From assembly GCF_003696345.1 (NCBI RefSeq), contig NZ_RFLX01000001.1:62001-126000 (forward strand): a stretch of DNA of 64,000 nt. Direction: 5' to 3'. The position numbers and the translations under genes were made by a program. The notes below the pieces were generated by a model, which saw only the letters and a program-made list of their open reading frames with translations, made no database searches and was not told where the DNA came from. Shown here in pieces: positions 1 to 10,864 of this stretch. This DNA is from Teichococcus wenyumeiae. Its GTDB lineage: Bacteria > Pseudomonadota > Alphaproteobacteria > Acetobacterales > Acetobacteraceae. Positions within the stretch are counted from its first letter, which is position 1; each line of letters opens with the position of its first letter.

Positions 1-2
1 GC

Positions 3-683
3 TCCGTCATCGGGCCCTTCTGGGTCACGCTCTCCACCGCCGTCATGGTGGTGGGCCTGGGGCTGCTGTATTCGCAGCTGCTGCGGCAGGACATCACGCT
101 CTACCTGCCGCATCTGGCGGTCAGCCTGATCGTCTGGAACACCATCGCGGCCATGGTGCCGGATGCCACCAGCTGCCTGACCAGCGCGGAAGGCGTGATC
201 CGGCAGCTGCCGCTGCCTCTCACCACGCATGCGCTGCGCAGCGTCTTCCGCAACGGCCTGTCCGCCGCCCATAGTCTGCCGCTGATCCTGGTTGTCTTCG
301 CCGCCATGGGCCACTGGCCGGGGCTGGAGGCGCTGCTGGCGCTGCCGGGGCTGGTGCTGCTCGGCATCAACTCCCTGGCGGCCAGCCTCTTCCTTGGCAT
401 GGTCTGCGCCCGCTTCCGCGACATCGGCCAGATCGTCACCAACATCATGCAGCTGGCCTTCTTCATGACGCCGGTGATCTGGAAGGCCGACCTGCTCTCG
501 AACCCCTCGGTGCTGCTGCTGAACCCCTTCTACCCGATGCTGGAGGTGATCCGCGGCCCGCTGGTGGAAGGGGGCGTCAGCCTGACGGTCTGGGGCATGG
601 CGCTGCTCTACACCGCCATCCATTGCGGCATCGCCGCCGCCTTCTTTGTCCGCTTCCGCTCGCGCGTCGCCTTCTGGGTCTGA
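3..683 (+). CDS. ABC-2 type polysaccharide export permease (3' part)
   Basis: Inner-membrane subunit of an exporter that moves capsule or O-antigen-like glycans, of the Wzm/KpsM type. The frame is already open at the left edge, so the gene begins outside the window; 226 residues are visible. The first visible residues (GPFWVTLSTA) match the cytoplasmic start of TM2 in ABC-2 permeases of this group. About five hydrophobic helices follow, including the FFMTPVIWKADLL stretch and the NPFYPMLEVIRGPL stretch that are typical of the family. It ends 4 bp before the ATPase gene, so the two form one transport unit. The substrate cannot be told from the sequence. The glycosyltransferases further along the window make a surface polysaccharide plausible. 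Confidence 0.88.
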   Translation, partial: SVIGPFWVTLSTAVMVVGLGLLYSQLLRQDITLYLPHLAVSLIVWNTIAAMVPDATSCLTSAEGVIRQLPLPLTTHALRSVFRNGLSAAHSLPLILVVFAAMGHWPGLEALLALPGLVLLGINSLAASLFLGMVCARFRDIGQIVTNIMQLAFFMTPVIWKADLLSNPSVLLLNPFYPMLEVIRGPLVEGGVSLTVWGMALLYTAIHCGIAAAFFVRFRSRVAFWV

Positions 684-687
684 TCAC

Positions 688-1452
688 ATGGCAAGCATCG
701 TCGCGGAAGGGCTCAGCATCGAGTTCCCGCTGTATCACCTGGGCGCCCGCAGCCTGAAGAAGCGGCTGCTCTCCAAGGCGGCCATCCGGGTGCGGACGGA
801 TGAATCCAACCGCGTCGTGGTCTCCGCCCTGCGCGACCTCAACTTCTCCATCCAGCGGGGGGAGCGGGTGGCGCTGGTCGGCAGCAACGGCGCCGGCAAG
901 ACCACCCTGCTCCGCACCATCGCCGGCATCTATGAGCCGGTGGGCGGCGAGCTGACGGTGCAGGGCGAGATCGGCTCGCTGATCGACCCCGGCGCCGGCA
1001 TGGACAGTGACAGCACTGGGCGGGAGAATATCCGCCTGCGCGGCCTCTACCGCGGCATGGACGATGCCTCCATCGCGGCCCTGGAGGAGGATGTCGCCGA
1101 ATTCTCCGGCCTGGGCGAGTTCCTGGACGTGCCGACCCGCGGCTATTCCGCCGGCATGTCGGTGCGCCTGGCCTTCGCGATGGCCACCGCCATCGCGCCG
1201 CAGATCCTGCTGATGGACGAGTGGTTCCTGGCCGGCGATGCCGACTTCATGCAGAAGGCCGAGAACCGCCTGGTCTCGCTGGTCAACAACGCCGATATCC
1301 TGATCATCGCCAGCCATGACTTCGACATCGTCCGCCGCTGGTGCACCCGCGCCATCCGGCTGAATGCCGGGCGCATCGTGGCCGATGGGCCGGTGGACGA
1401 GGTGTTGGCCGGCATGGGCGTCGCACCGCCGCAGCCGCAGCCGGCCGTCTGA
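688..1452 (+). CDS. Polysaccharide ABC exporter ATP-binding protein (Wzt/KpsT-like)
   Basis: Cytoplasmic ATPase that powers the permease encoded just upstream. 254 residues. Walker A is GSNGAGKTT near residue 66, the signature region reads YSAGMSVRLAFA, and Walker B is ILLMDEWFLAGD, the form typical of Wzt/KpsT/TagH proteins. An N-terminal segment of about 50 residues before the P-loop (FPLYHLGARSLKKRLL) is also typical of this group. There is no long C-terminal carbohydrate-binding domain, so it resembles KpsT more than the long Wzt forms. I chose the ATG at 688, 4 bp after the permease stop; an in-frame ATG at 646 would overlap the permease. It is followed by a convergent mscL. Confidence 0.92.
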   Translation: MASIVAEGLSIEFPLYHLGARSLKKRLLSKAAIRVRTDESNRVVVSALRDLNFSIQRGERVALVGSNGAGKTTLLRTIAGIYEPVGGELTVQGEIGSLIDPGAGMDSDSTGRENIRLRGLYRGMDDASIAALEEDVAEFSGLGEFLDVPTRGYSAGMSVRLAFAMATAIAPQILLMDEWFLAGDADFMQKAENRLVSLVNNADILIIASHDFDIVRRWCTRAIRLNAGRIVADGPVDEVLAGMGVAPPQPQPAV

Positions 1453-1557
1453 GCCGCCCGGCCTGCGACGCGGCGCCTGAATGGCGCAGGTGCGCCGGCC
1501 GCTATCCTGGAATTCTGCCTGACGCGGGCGCCGGCTGGGTGCCGGGGCCTTCTGGCC

Positions 1558-2010
1558 CTAGAGTGGCCGGCGGCGCAGCTCGTCGCGGATCTCGGCCAGC
1601 AGCACCTCGGTGGGCGTGGGGCCCGCTGCCTTCTTCTCGGCCTCCGCACGCAGGTTGAAGCGCGTCATCAGCTGGACCACCCAGAAGACGGCGAAGGCCA
1701 CGATCAGGAACTTGATGCAGGCGTTGAGGAAGACGCCGATGCCCAGCACCACGGAACCGGCATTGCGGGTGGCCTCCAGCGTCGGCAGCCGCTCCCCCTT
1801 CACCACCACGAAGATGTTGGAGAAGTCGACGCCGCCGACCAGCAGGCCGATCAGCGGGTTCAGGATATCCTCCACCAGCGCGGAGACGATGGAGGTAAAG
1901 GCGGCGCCGATGATGATGCCGACCGCGAGGTCGACAACATTGCCGCGCGTGATGAAGGACTTGAACTGCTGCACCCAGCCTGGGGTCCAGCTTGGCGTGG
2001 AAGCGGACAT
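1558..2010 (-). CDS. mscL: Large-conductance mechanosensitive channel MscL
   Basis: Pentameric inner-membrane emergency valve that opens under hypo-osmotic shock. 150 residues, normal for the family. The N-terminal amphipathic helix and TM1 (FKSFITRGNVVDLAVGIIIG) match the MscL signature, the periplasmic loop follows, TM2 is around FLIVAFAVFWVV, and the C-terminal helix carries the usual charged cluster (RAEAEKKAA). The start at 2010 gives MSAS before the conserved helix; an upstream ATG at 2058 in the same frame would add a non-conserved 16 residues. It stands alone, convergent with the exporter ATPase gene. Confidence 0.95.
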   Translation of the reverse strand: MSASTPSWTPGWVQQFKSFITRGNVVDLAVGIIIGAAFTSIVSALVEDILNPLIGLLVGGVDFSNIFVVVKGERLPTLEATRNAGSVVLGIGVFLNACIKFLIVAFAVFWVVQLMTRFNLRAEAEKKAAGPTPTEVLLAEIRDELRRRPL

Positions 2011-2114
2011 CGAGGGCGCCTTTCCTGTCGTTCCACTTCTGTTATGAGTCCGAATCATTCCCTGGCATTACCAATCCTGCCGGGGACGGCCATGCTCCCG
2101 CATTTGTGCGCGGC

Positions 2115-2537
2115 TCAATCCTCGCCAGCCGGGCGGCCGCGCAGCCGCTTCACGCCGGCCGCATGCCGCTTCTCCTCCACCCGCTTGCGCTTCTGGTTGC
2201 GCGAGACTCGGGTGGCGATGCGCGGCACCGGCGGCACAGCGGCTTCCCGCAGCATCTCCAGCAGCCGCTCCCGCGCGTCCTGCCGGTTCTGCTCCAGCGA
2301 GCGGAAACGCTGCGCCGCGATCACCAGCACCCCGTCATTGCCCAGCCGCCGCCCGGCCAGCCGCGCCAGCCGCTGCTTCACCGGCTCCGGCAGGCTGGGA
2401 GAGGCGGCCACGTCAAAGAACAGCCGCACGGCGCTGGAGACCTTGTTGACATTCTGGCCGCCAGGGCCGGAGGCGCGCACGAAGCTCTCGCGCAGCTCTT
2501 CCTCCGGGATGGCGAGGCGGGCATTGATCTGCAGCAT
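2115..2537 (-). CDS. arfB: Alternative ribosome-rescue factor ArfB (YaeJ-type peptidyl-tRNA hydrolase)
   Basis: Codon-independent release factor that frees ribosomes stalled on non-stop mRNA by hydrolysing peptidyl-tRNA. 140 residues. The catalytic GGQ motif sits at residues 26-28 in the context SGPGGQNVNK, with the class-I release-factor fold around it. The C-terminal tail is very basic (NQKRKRVEEKRHAAGVKRL), as needed to enter the empty mRNA channel of the ribosome. There is no stop-codon recognition domain, which separates it from PrfA and PrfB. It is transcribed divergently from the MFS gene at 2647. Confidence 0.94.
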   Translation of the reverse strand: MLQINARLAIPEEELRESFVRASGPGGQNVNKVSSAVRLFFDVAASPSLPEPVKQRLARLAGRRLGNDGVLVIAAQRFRSLEQNRQDARERLLEMLREAAVPPVPRIATRVSRNQKRKRVEEKRHAAGVKRLRGRPAGED

Positions 2538-2646
2538 GGGATCCTGGCCTTAGCACGCCAGATGGCCCTGTGACACGATCGGGGGCGGACAGCGGCGCCG
2601 GGCGGGTCTAGGCTGGCGGCGAAACGACCAGCCGCAGGAGCCAGAC

Positions 2647-3867
2647 ATGGCCCGCCCCACCGTCGCCACGCGCCAGATCGCCTTCATCAACTTCGCCCAT
2701 GGCGCCACGCATTACAGCCAGCTGATCCTGGCCACCGCCGTGCTGGGCATGCTGGGGGCGCCGGGCACCGGCTTCGGCACCGAATACGGGCCGCTGCTGG
2801 CGCTCGGCACCGCCATGTTCGTGGTCTATGGCCTCCTCACCCTGCCCATGGGCTGGCTGGCCGACCGGGTCGGGCGGCGTCGGCTGATGGTGATCTTCTT
2901 TCTCGGCACCGGGGTCTGCATGGCGGGCGCGGGCATGGTCTCCTCGCCGCTGCTGCTGGCCGTGGCGCTGGCGGCCATGGGGGGCTTCACCGCCATCTAC
3001 CACCCCATCGGCACCGCCATGCTGGTGGAAGCGGCCGGCGACAAGGTCGGGCGCTCGGTCGGCGTCAATGGCGCCTGCGGCAACCTGGGCGTCGCCGCCG
3101 CGCCCATCTTCACCGCCCTGCTGGTGCAGGGGGCGGGCTGGCGTGCCGCCTTCATGGTGCCGGGGCTGCTCTGCTTCGCCGCCGGGCTGCTCTACCTGCG
3201 GCAAGGCCAGGCGGAAGGCGGCGGCGCCAGGAGCAACCGCCCCTTCCCGCCCATTCCGCGCGCGCTGGTGCGCCGGGCCGTCGTGGTGCTGCTGGGCATC
3301 GCCGCGGCCTCGGGCTTCGTGTTCAACGCCTTCACCCTGCTGCTGCCCAAGCTGCTGGAGGAACGGCTGTCCGGCAGCGCCGGGCTGCTGCCGGTGATCG
3401 GCGCGCTGGCCTTCGTGGTCACGCTGGGCGGTGCCGCGACGCAGTTCACCGTGGGGCGGATGATCGACCGGCTGACGCTGCGCCGCGTGTTCCTGCCCAT
3501 GGCGGTGGTGCAGATGCCGCTGATGCTGCTGCTGTCCTTCGTGGGCGGCTGGTGGGTGCTGCCGATCGCGGCGGGGCTGGCGGCCTCCATCTTCGGCCAG
3601 GTCACGGTGAACGAGACCATGACCGCCCGCTACATCGCCCCGGCCCTGCGGGCGAAGCTCTATTCCATCCGCTTCTTCATCGCCTTCATCGGCGCCGCCG
3701 CCGCGCCGCCTGCGGTGGGCCTGCTGCACGACGCCACCGGCAACCTGGGTGCGACCCTGCTGGTGCTGTCGGTCTTTTCCGCCGTGATCCTGCTCTGCGC
3801 CCTGGCCTTCCCGGACCGCAAGGAGGAGCTGCAGCCGGAACTCTGGGCCACCGTGCCCGCCGAATGA
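2647..3867 (+). CDS. MFS transporter
   Basis: Twelve-helix secondary carrier of the major facilitator superfamily, 406 residues, inner membrane. Motif A between TM2 and TM3 reads GWLADRVGRRRL. The segment YHPIGTAMLVEAAGD and the following GNLGVAAAP resemble the FSR (fosmidomycin-resistance-type) and sugar/drug efflux branches, but the substrate cannot be assigned. A soluble loop lies between the two six-helix halves around residues 190-205. A purine-rich ribosome site (CAGGAG) precedes the ATG. The M20 peptidase gene begins 72 bp downstream on the same strand, so the carrier may handle the substrate or product of that enzyme; this is inference from context. Confidence 0.85.
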   Translation: MARPTVATRQIAFINFAHGATHYSQLILATAVLGMLGAPGTGFGTEYGPLLALGTAMFVVYGLLTLPMGWLADRVGRRRLMVIFFLGTGVCMAGAGMVSSPLLLAVALAAMGGFTAIYHPIGTAMLVEAAGDKVGRSVGVNGACGNLGVAAAPIFTALLVQGAGWRAAFMVPGLLCFAAGLLYLRQGQAEGGGARSNRPFPPIPRALVRRAVVVLLGIAAASGFVFNAFTLLLPKLLEERLSGSAGLLPVIGALAFVVTLGGAATQFTVGRMIDRLTLRRVFLPMAVVQMPLMLLLSFVGGWWVLPIAAGLAASIFGQVTVNETMTARYIAPALRAKLYSIRFFIAFIGAAAAPPAVGLLHDATGNLGATLLVLSVFSAVILLCALAFPDRKEELQPELWATVPAE

Positions 3868-3939
3868 GCTGCCCCCCGGTTGCCCCGGCGGCTTGGCCGT
3901 GGCAGCCATGCGGGCATCTTTTCGCCGGAGCACCACAGC

Positions 3940-5355
3940 ATGAGCCGCGACGCCGCGATCCAGGGCAGCCTTGCCCTGCTGGAAAACGGAACCTTCCGCA
4001 CCGACCTCGCCCGCCGCGTCGCCTTCCGCAGCGAGAGCCAGAACCCCGCCAGCGCCGCCGCGCTGGACGCCTACCTCACGGATGAGATGGTGCCGCTGCT
4101 GCGGGAGATGGGCTTCGGCACCGAGATCGTGCCCAATACCGTGCCCAACCGCGGTCCCTTCCTGATCGCCAAGCGGGTCGAGGACGCGGCGCTGCCGACC
4201 GTGCTGATCTACGGCCATGGCGACGTGGTGCATGGCCAGGACGCGCTGTGGCGCGAGGGCCTCTCCCCCTGGGAGATCGTCGAGGAAGGCGAGCGCTGGT
4301 ACGGGCGCGGCACCGCCGACAACAAGGGCCAGCACAGCATCAACCTGGCCGCGTTGGGCGAGGTGCTGCGGACACGCGGCGGCAGGCTCGGCTTCAACAC
4401 CACCGTGCTGCTGGAGATGGGCGAGGAATCCGGCTCCCCCGGCCTCGCCGCCATCTGCGCGGCGCGCAAGGAGGACCTGCGCGCCGATGTGCTGATCGCC
4501 TCCGACGGCCCGCGCCTGGCGGCGGATACGCCCACCATCTTCCTGGGCTCGCGCGGCGCCTTCAACGTGGGGCTGGAACTGCGGGCGCGGGACCGCGCGC
4601 ATCATTCCGGCAACTGGGGCGGCGTCATCCTGAACCCGGGCACGGTGATGGCCAATGCCATCGCCTCCATGGTGGACGGCAACGGCCGGCTGAAGGTGGA
4701 AGGGCTGCTGCCGCCGCCCATCCCCAACAGCGTCCGCGCCGCGTTGGCCACCCTGAAGGTCGGCGGCGGCGAGACCGACCCCGAGATCGACGCGGACTGG
4801 GGCGCCGAGGGCCTGACGCCCGCCGAGCGCCTCTTTGGCTGGAACACGCTGGAAGTGCTGGCGCTGGGCGCCGGCAATGCCGATGCGCCGATGAATGCGG
4901 TGCCGGCCTTCGCCAAGGCCACCGTGCAGCTGCGCTACGTCGTCGGCACCGATGCCGCCAACATCGTCCCGGCCATCCGGGCGCATCTGGACGCGCATGG
5001 CTTCGGCATGGTGCAGATCGTGGAAAGCGACCGGGAAGCGGCGCCCGCCACGCGGCTCGACCCCGATTCGCCCTGGGTGCGCTGGGCCGTGGGTTCGGTG
5101 AAGCAGACGCTGGGCCGCGCGCCGACCATCCTGCCCAACCTGGGCGGCAGTCTGCCCAACCATGTCTTCGCCGATATCCTGGGCCTGCCGACGCTCTGGG
5201 TGCCGCATTCCTATGCCGCCTGCTCCCAGCACGCGCCGGACGAGCACCTGCTGGTGCCGGTGGTGCGCGAAGGGCTCGCCATGATGGCCGGGCTCTTCTG
5301 GGATCTGGGCGAGAACGCGCCTTCGCGCGTGGGCGAGAACGCCCCCCGCGCCTGA
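3940..5355 (+). CDS. M20 family metallopeptidase
   Basis: Di-zinc amidohydrolase or dipeptidase of the M20 (ArgE/DapE/CPG2) family, 471 residues, probably cytoplasmic. The metal-site motifs are visible in order: GHGDVV (His ligand), GRGTADNKGQ (bridging Asp), EMGEESGS (catalytic Glu and ligand Glu), SDGPRL (Asp) and the late HAPDEH (His). The lid (dimerisation) domain lies between about residues 200 and 330. GGSLPN near the C-terminus is common in the dipeptidase-like branch. I chose the ATG at 3940; an in-frame ATG at 3880 adds an uncharacteristic leader. The stop overlaps the start of the LysE-type exporter gene, so the two are translationally coupled. Confidence 0.88.
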   Translation: MSRDAAIQGSLALLENGTFRTDLARRVAFRSESQNPASAAALDAYLTDEMVPLLREMGFGTEIVPNTVPNRGPFLIAKRVEDAALPTVLIYGHGDVVHGQDALWREGLSPWEIVEEGERWYGRGTADNKGQHSINLAALGEVLRTRGGRLGFNTTVLLEMGEESGSPGLAAICAARKEDLRADVLIASDGPRLAADTPTIFLGSRGAFNVGLELRARDRAHHSGNWGGVILNPGTVMANAIASMVDGNGRLKVEGLLPPPIPNSVRAALATLKVGGGETDPEIDADWGAEGLTPAERLFGWNTLEVLALGAGNADAPMNAVPAFAKATVQLRYVVGTDAANIVPAIRAHLDAHGFGMVQIVESDREAAPATRLDPDSPWVRWAVGSVKQTLGRAPTILPNLGGSLPNHVFADILGLPTLWVPHSYAACSQHAPDEHLLVPVVREGLAMMAGLFWDLGENAPSRVGENAPRA

Positions 5356-5987
5356 TGCCGGAACTGCTGGCCGCCGCCGGGCTGGCCGGCTTCATCTACG
5401 GAATCTCCCCGGGGCCGGCGGTGCTGGCCCTGCTGGGGCTTTCCGCCGACCGCGGGCGCGGCGCCGCGACACGCTTCGTCAGTGGCCTGCTGGCGGGGGA
5501 TGCACTCTGGGCGCTGCTGGCGCTGGTGGCCATCCTGGGCGCGCAGACCATCGGCACGCTGGTCTTCGACCTGCTGGGGCTGGTCTGCGGCGCCTATCTC
5601 TTCTGGCTGGGCTGGGGCGCGCTGCGGGCCCGGCCGCGCGCCGAGGGCGCGGCGCCGGCCATCCCGCGCCCGCTGCTGCGCGGCCTCGCCTTCGGCCTGA
5701 CCAATCCCAAGGGCTATCCGGTCGCCGTCGCCACCTTCACCGCCCTGCTCAGCAGCCGCTCGTCCCTGCTGCACTGGGGGCTGCTGCCGGCACTGGTGCT
5801 GGCGGCGGTGGCGGGGTCCTTCCTGGCCTATGGCATCTTGGTGCTGTTCTGCGGCATGGCGCCGATGCGGCGGCTCTACCGGCGGCACGAGGTCTGGATC
5901 AACCGCGCCTCGGGGCTGATCTTCATCGGCTTCGCGCTGCATGCCCTGGCGCAGGCGCTGCCGGGCCTCGCTGCCGCCTGGCGCTGA
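5355..5987 (+). CDS. LysE family amino-acid exporter
   Basis: Inner-membrane exporter of the LysE/RhtB superfamily, 210 residues with about six hydrophobic helices. The N-terminal signature GISPGPAVLALLGLS is the family's conserved TM1 motif, and GLTNPKGYPVAVATF matches the conserved NPK segment in the middle. The ATG at 5355 overlaps the TGA of the preceding peptidase gene by one base, so the two proteins are made together. It probably exports an amino acid or small amine, possibly one released by the M20 enzyme; that link is inference from gene order. Confidence 0.9.
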   Translation: MPELLAAAGLAGFIYGISPGPAVLALLGLSADRGRGAATRFVSGLLAGDALWALLALVAILGAQTIGTLVFDLLGLVCGAYLFWLGWGALRARPRAEGAAPAIPRPLLRGLAFGLTNPKGYPVAVATFTALLSSRSSLLHWGLLPALVLAAVAGSFLAYGILVLFCGMAPMRRLYRRHEVWINRASGLIFIGFALHALAQALPGLAAAWR

Positions 5988-6049
5988 GCGGCGGATTGCG
6001 CGGCGGCGCTTCCGCCCTCATCTCTGGCACCGAAGCTGGAGAAACCACC

Positions 6050-6520
6050 ATGCGTATCATCCACGGCCTGCTCGCGGCCGCCCTTGCCCTGCCCTTTGCC
6101 ATCCCGGGCGCCCGGGCCCAGACCCGCGTGGGCGAGGTCAGCACCACCTTCCGCATGGTCGGCCCCAACGACAAGGTGGTGGTGGAGCGCTACGACGACC
6201 CGCGCGTGCCCAATGTCTCCTGCTACGTCTCCCGCGCCGATACCGGCGGGCTGTCGGGCTGGGTGGGGCTGGCGGAGGACCCCTCGCGCTTCAGCCTGGC
6301 CTGCCGCGCGACGGGGCCGGTGGCCATGCCCAGCGGCATCCCCAAGAACGAGTCGGTCTTCCGGCAATCCGCCTCGGCGCTGTTCAAGGCGCTGACGGTG
6401 ACGCGCATCATCGACGAGGAGAAGCGCGTGCTGGTCTATCTGATCACCAGCACCAAGATCATCGACGGCTCGCCCTATAACAGCGTCACCGCCGTGCCGG
6501 TGGACGCCCCGGCGCGCTGA
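6050..6520 (+). CDS. creA: CreA family protein
   Basis: Small periplasmic protein of unknown biochemical role, 156 residues. After a clear Sec signal peptide (cleavage near GARA-QT, residues 22-24) the mature part follows Escherichia coli CreA closely: GEVSTTFRMVGPND, VVVERYDDPRVPNVSCYVSRA, a GLAEDPS segment, and a C-terminal GSPYNSVTAVPV. The start at 6050 is chosen because it gives a complete signal peptide. In E. coli creA heads the creABCD operon; here no creBCD genes accompany it. It converges with rmd, whose stop lies directly after the creA stop. Confidence 0.9.
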   Translation: MRIIHGLLAAALALPFAIPGARAQTRVGEVSTTFRMVGPNDKVVVERYDDPRVPNVSCYVSRADTGGLSGWVGLAEDPSRFSLACRATGPVAMPSGIPKNESVFRQSASALFKALTVTRIIDEEKRVLVYLITSTKIIDGSPYNSVTAVPVDAPAR

Positions 6521-7513
6521 TCAGGCGGCGCCCGCGGCGACGCGGGCGCGCCAATCAGCCAGCACGGTGTCCAGCGTCTCGTCCCAGCTGGTCCCGGGCC
6601 GCCAGCCGAGGGCCTCGCGCAGGCGGGTGGCATCGCCGGCGGTGCGCAGCACATCGGTGGGGCGCAGGCGGGCGGCATCCTCCTCCACCCGCACGGCGAC
6701 GCGGCTGCGGCGCAGCAGCGCCGCCAGAATGTCGCCGATGCGGCGCGACGTGCCTGAGGCCACGTTGAAGACACTGCCTGCGGGCAGTTCCGGCGCCGCC
6801 CGCAGCACCAGGGCATAGGCGGCGCAGACATCGCGCACATCCAGGAAGTCGCGCCAGCGGTCGAGCGCGCCGACCCGCATCACCGGCTCCTGCAGGCCGG
6901 CCTCGATGCGGGCGATCTGCCGCGCGAAGGCGGAGATCACGAAATTCTCCGACTGCCCCGCCCCGGCATGGTTGGAAGGGCGCATCCGCAGGCAGCGCAG
7001 CCCGCGCAGCGCCATCTCGCCGAGCGCGATGTCGCAGGCGGCCTTGCTGGCGGCATAGGGGTTGGCCGGCTGCATCGGCGCCAGCTCCGTCAGCGGCGTT
7101 TCGATGTCGCGGAAGGAGAGGCCATAGACCTCGGCCGAGGAGATGAAGAGAAACGGCGCCTGCGGCGCGTGGCGCATGGCGGCCTCGGCCAGGCCGATGG
7201 TGCCCAGCAGGTTCATCCGCCAGGTGCGGCCGGGATGGGCGAAGGATTCGCCCACCGCGGCCTGGGCCGCCAGATGCACCACGGCATCCGGCGCGGCATC
7301 CCGCACCAGCGCATCCATGTCCTCCGGCCGCTCGAGGTCGAGCGGCAGCAGGGCATCGGCCCGCAGCCCCTCCGGCAGGGCTTCCGGCACGCCGGTCCGG
7401 CCGGTGGCCAGCAGCGCGGCGCCAGGGAATTCCTGCCGCAGCCGGGGCAGCAGGTGGCGGCCGACAAAGCCGGTCGCCCCCGTTACGAGGATACGCTGTG
7501 GCGCAAGGGCCAT
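6521..7513 (-). CDS. rmd: GDP-6-deoxy-4-keto-D-mannose reductase (RMD-like SDR epimerase)
   Basis: Extended short-chain dehydrogenase that reduces the GMD product, GDP-4-keto-6-deoxymannose, most likely to GDP-D-rhamnose. 330 residues. The Rossmann motif is GATGFVGRHL near residue 12, the SDR catalytic pair is YAASK (Tyr and Lys), and RPSNHAGAGQSENFVISAF corresponds to the RPFNHxGPGQ substrate signature of RMD enzymes, with Phe replaced by Ser. It lies 2 bp after gmd, so the pair makes the activated sugar. A fucose synthase or another GDP-sugar epimerase is less likely, because those carry a different motif here. Confidence 0.85.
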   Translation of the reverse strand: MALAPQRILVTGATGFVGRHLLPRLRQEFPGAALLATGRTGVPEALPEGLRADALLPLDLERPEDMDALVRDAAPDAVVHLAAQAAVGESFAHPGRTWRMNLLGTIGLAEAAMRHAPQAPFLFISSAEVYGLSFRDIETPLTELAPMQPANPYAASKAACDIALGEMALRGLRCLRMRPSNHAGAGQSENFVISAFARQIARIEAGLQEPVMRVGALDRWRDFLDVRDVCAAYALVLRAAPELPAGSVFNVASGTSRRIGDILAALLRRSRVAVRVEEDAARLRPTDVLRTAGDATRLREALGWRPGTSWDETLDTVLADWRARVAAGAA

Positions 7514-7515
7514 GG

Positions 7516-9748
<2,233 letters not shown>

Positions 9749-9752
<4 letters not shown>

Positions 9753-10858
9753 GCCTCCGGCCTCCTGGCGGGGTGCAGCCAGGGGCGGATGCCATCCAGC
9801 AGCGTGGCGGCCTGGGCGTCCCAGTCCATCAGCGCCTCGCCATGCCGCAAGGCGCCGGCGGCTAGCCGGGCTTGCAAGGCCGGGTCCATGATGCGGGCCA
9901 TGGCCGCGGCCAGTGCCTCGGGCGTGGCGGCATCAGCCAGCAGGCCGGTATCGCCATCCCGCACCTGTTCCGACAATCCACCCACCGGCGTCGCCACCAC
10001 CGGCACGCCGCAGGCCAGGGCAATGGGCAGCACGCCGGACTGGCTGGCTTCCCGGTAAGGCAGCACCACCGCATGGGCGGAGCCAACCAGGGCGGGGATC
10101 TCGTCATCCCCCACCCAGCGCGGCTCCACCGTCACGCCCGGCAGGGCGGAAAGGCCGGGAGCGGCGGCCTCGATATCCCCCTGCCCCACCACCCGCAGCG
10201 TGGCATCGGGGTGGCTGCGGTGCAGGATGCGCAGCGCGTCCCGCAACAGGTCCAGGCCCTTGTAGGCACGGATGCGGCCGAAGAAGAGGAAGTCATGCGC
10301 CGGCCTGGCAGCGGCCGGCGGCTCGCCCGGCAGATGCGCCCCCAGCGGCAGGCGGAACAGCGGCAGCCCCGGTGCCCGGGCGCGGATGGCGGCCTCCACG
10401 GCGCCGGACAGCACCACAGCGCCGCGCGCCGCCGCCAGGTCCCGCCGCAGACCCCAGTTCCAGGCAAAGGCGGGGTCGCCGGGATGCGGCGTGGCGTCGT
10501 GCAGGATGGGAACATAGGCGATCCCGGCCCGCTGCAGCGCCGGCGCCACCAGCGGCGTCCAGAGATGCGGCATGGCGGAGACAACCACATCCGCCCCGAA
10601 CCGCTGCGCCTGCCGCACCAGCCGCCGCGCCAGCCGCGGCACGCGGGCGAAGCCCAGCACGAAGCCCGGCAGGCCGCGGTAGGTGGCGACGGCATCGCAG
10701 GACGGGCCAAGGGCCTGGAATTCCCGGATCAGGTCGCCTTCCCGCGACACCGAGAGCGCCAGCGACACATCCGGCCGCACCATCAGCCCGCGCGCCAGAC
10801 AGAGCGCGAACTGCGCCCCGCCGCCACGCCGGCCCCAGTACCAGAGCAGGACGCGCAA
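9749..10858 (-). CDS. Glycosyltransferase family 4 protein, TTG start
   Basis: Retaining GT-B glycosyltransferase, 369 residues. The N-terminal GRRGGGAQFALCLARGL is the acceptor-side glycine loop. The donor domain begins with FLFFGRIRAYKGLDLLRDAL and has PYREASQSGVLPIALACGVPVVAT in place of the classical E-x7-E. The only start that keeps the conserved first strand (RVLLWYW) is TTG at 10858. The preceding in-frame codons are GCC GCC and then the kup stop, so no earlier start exists. It follows kup by 6 bp and overlaps the next transferase by 4 bp, which implies cotranscription. Confidence 0.83.
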
Positions 10859-10864
10859 GGCGGC

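Noticed and set aside
2608-5247. Very long minus-strand open frame (879 codons) opposite the MFS and peptidase genes
   Set aside because: It is the antisense of two well-conserved genes; its translation is His/Gln/Gly-rich without any family motif, as GC-rich DNA commonly yields.
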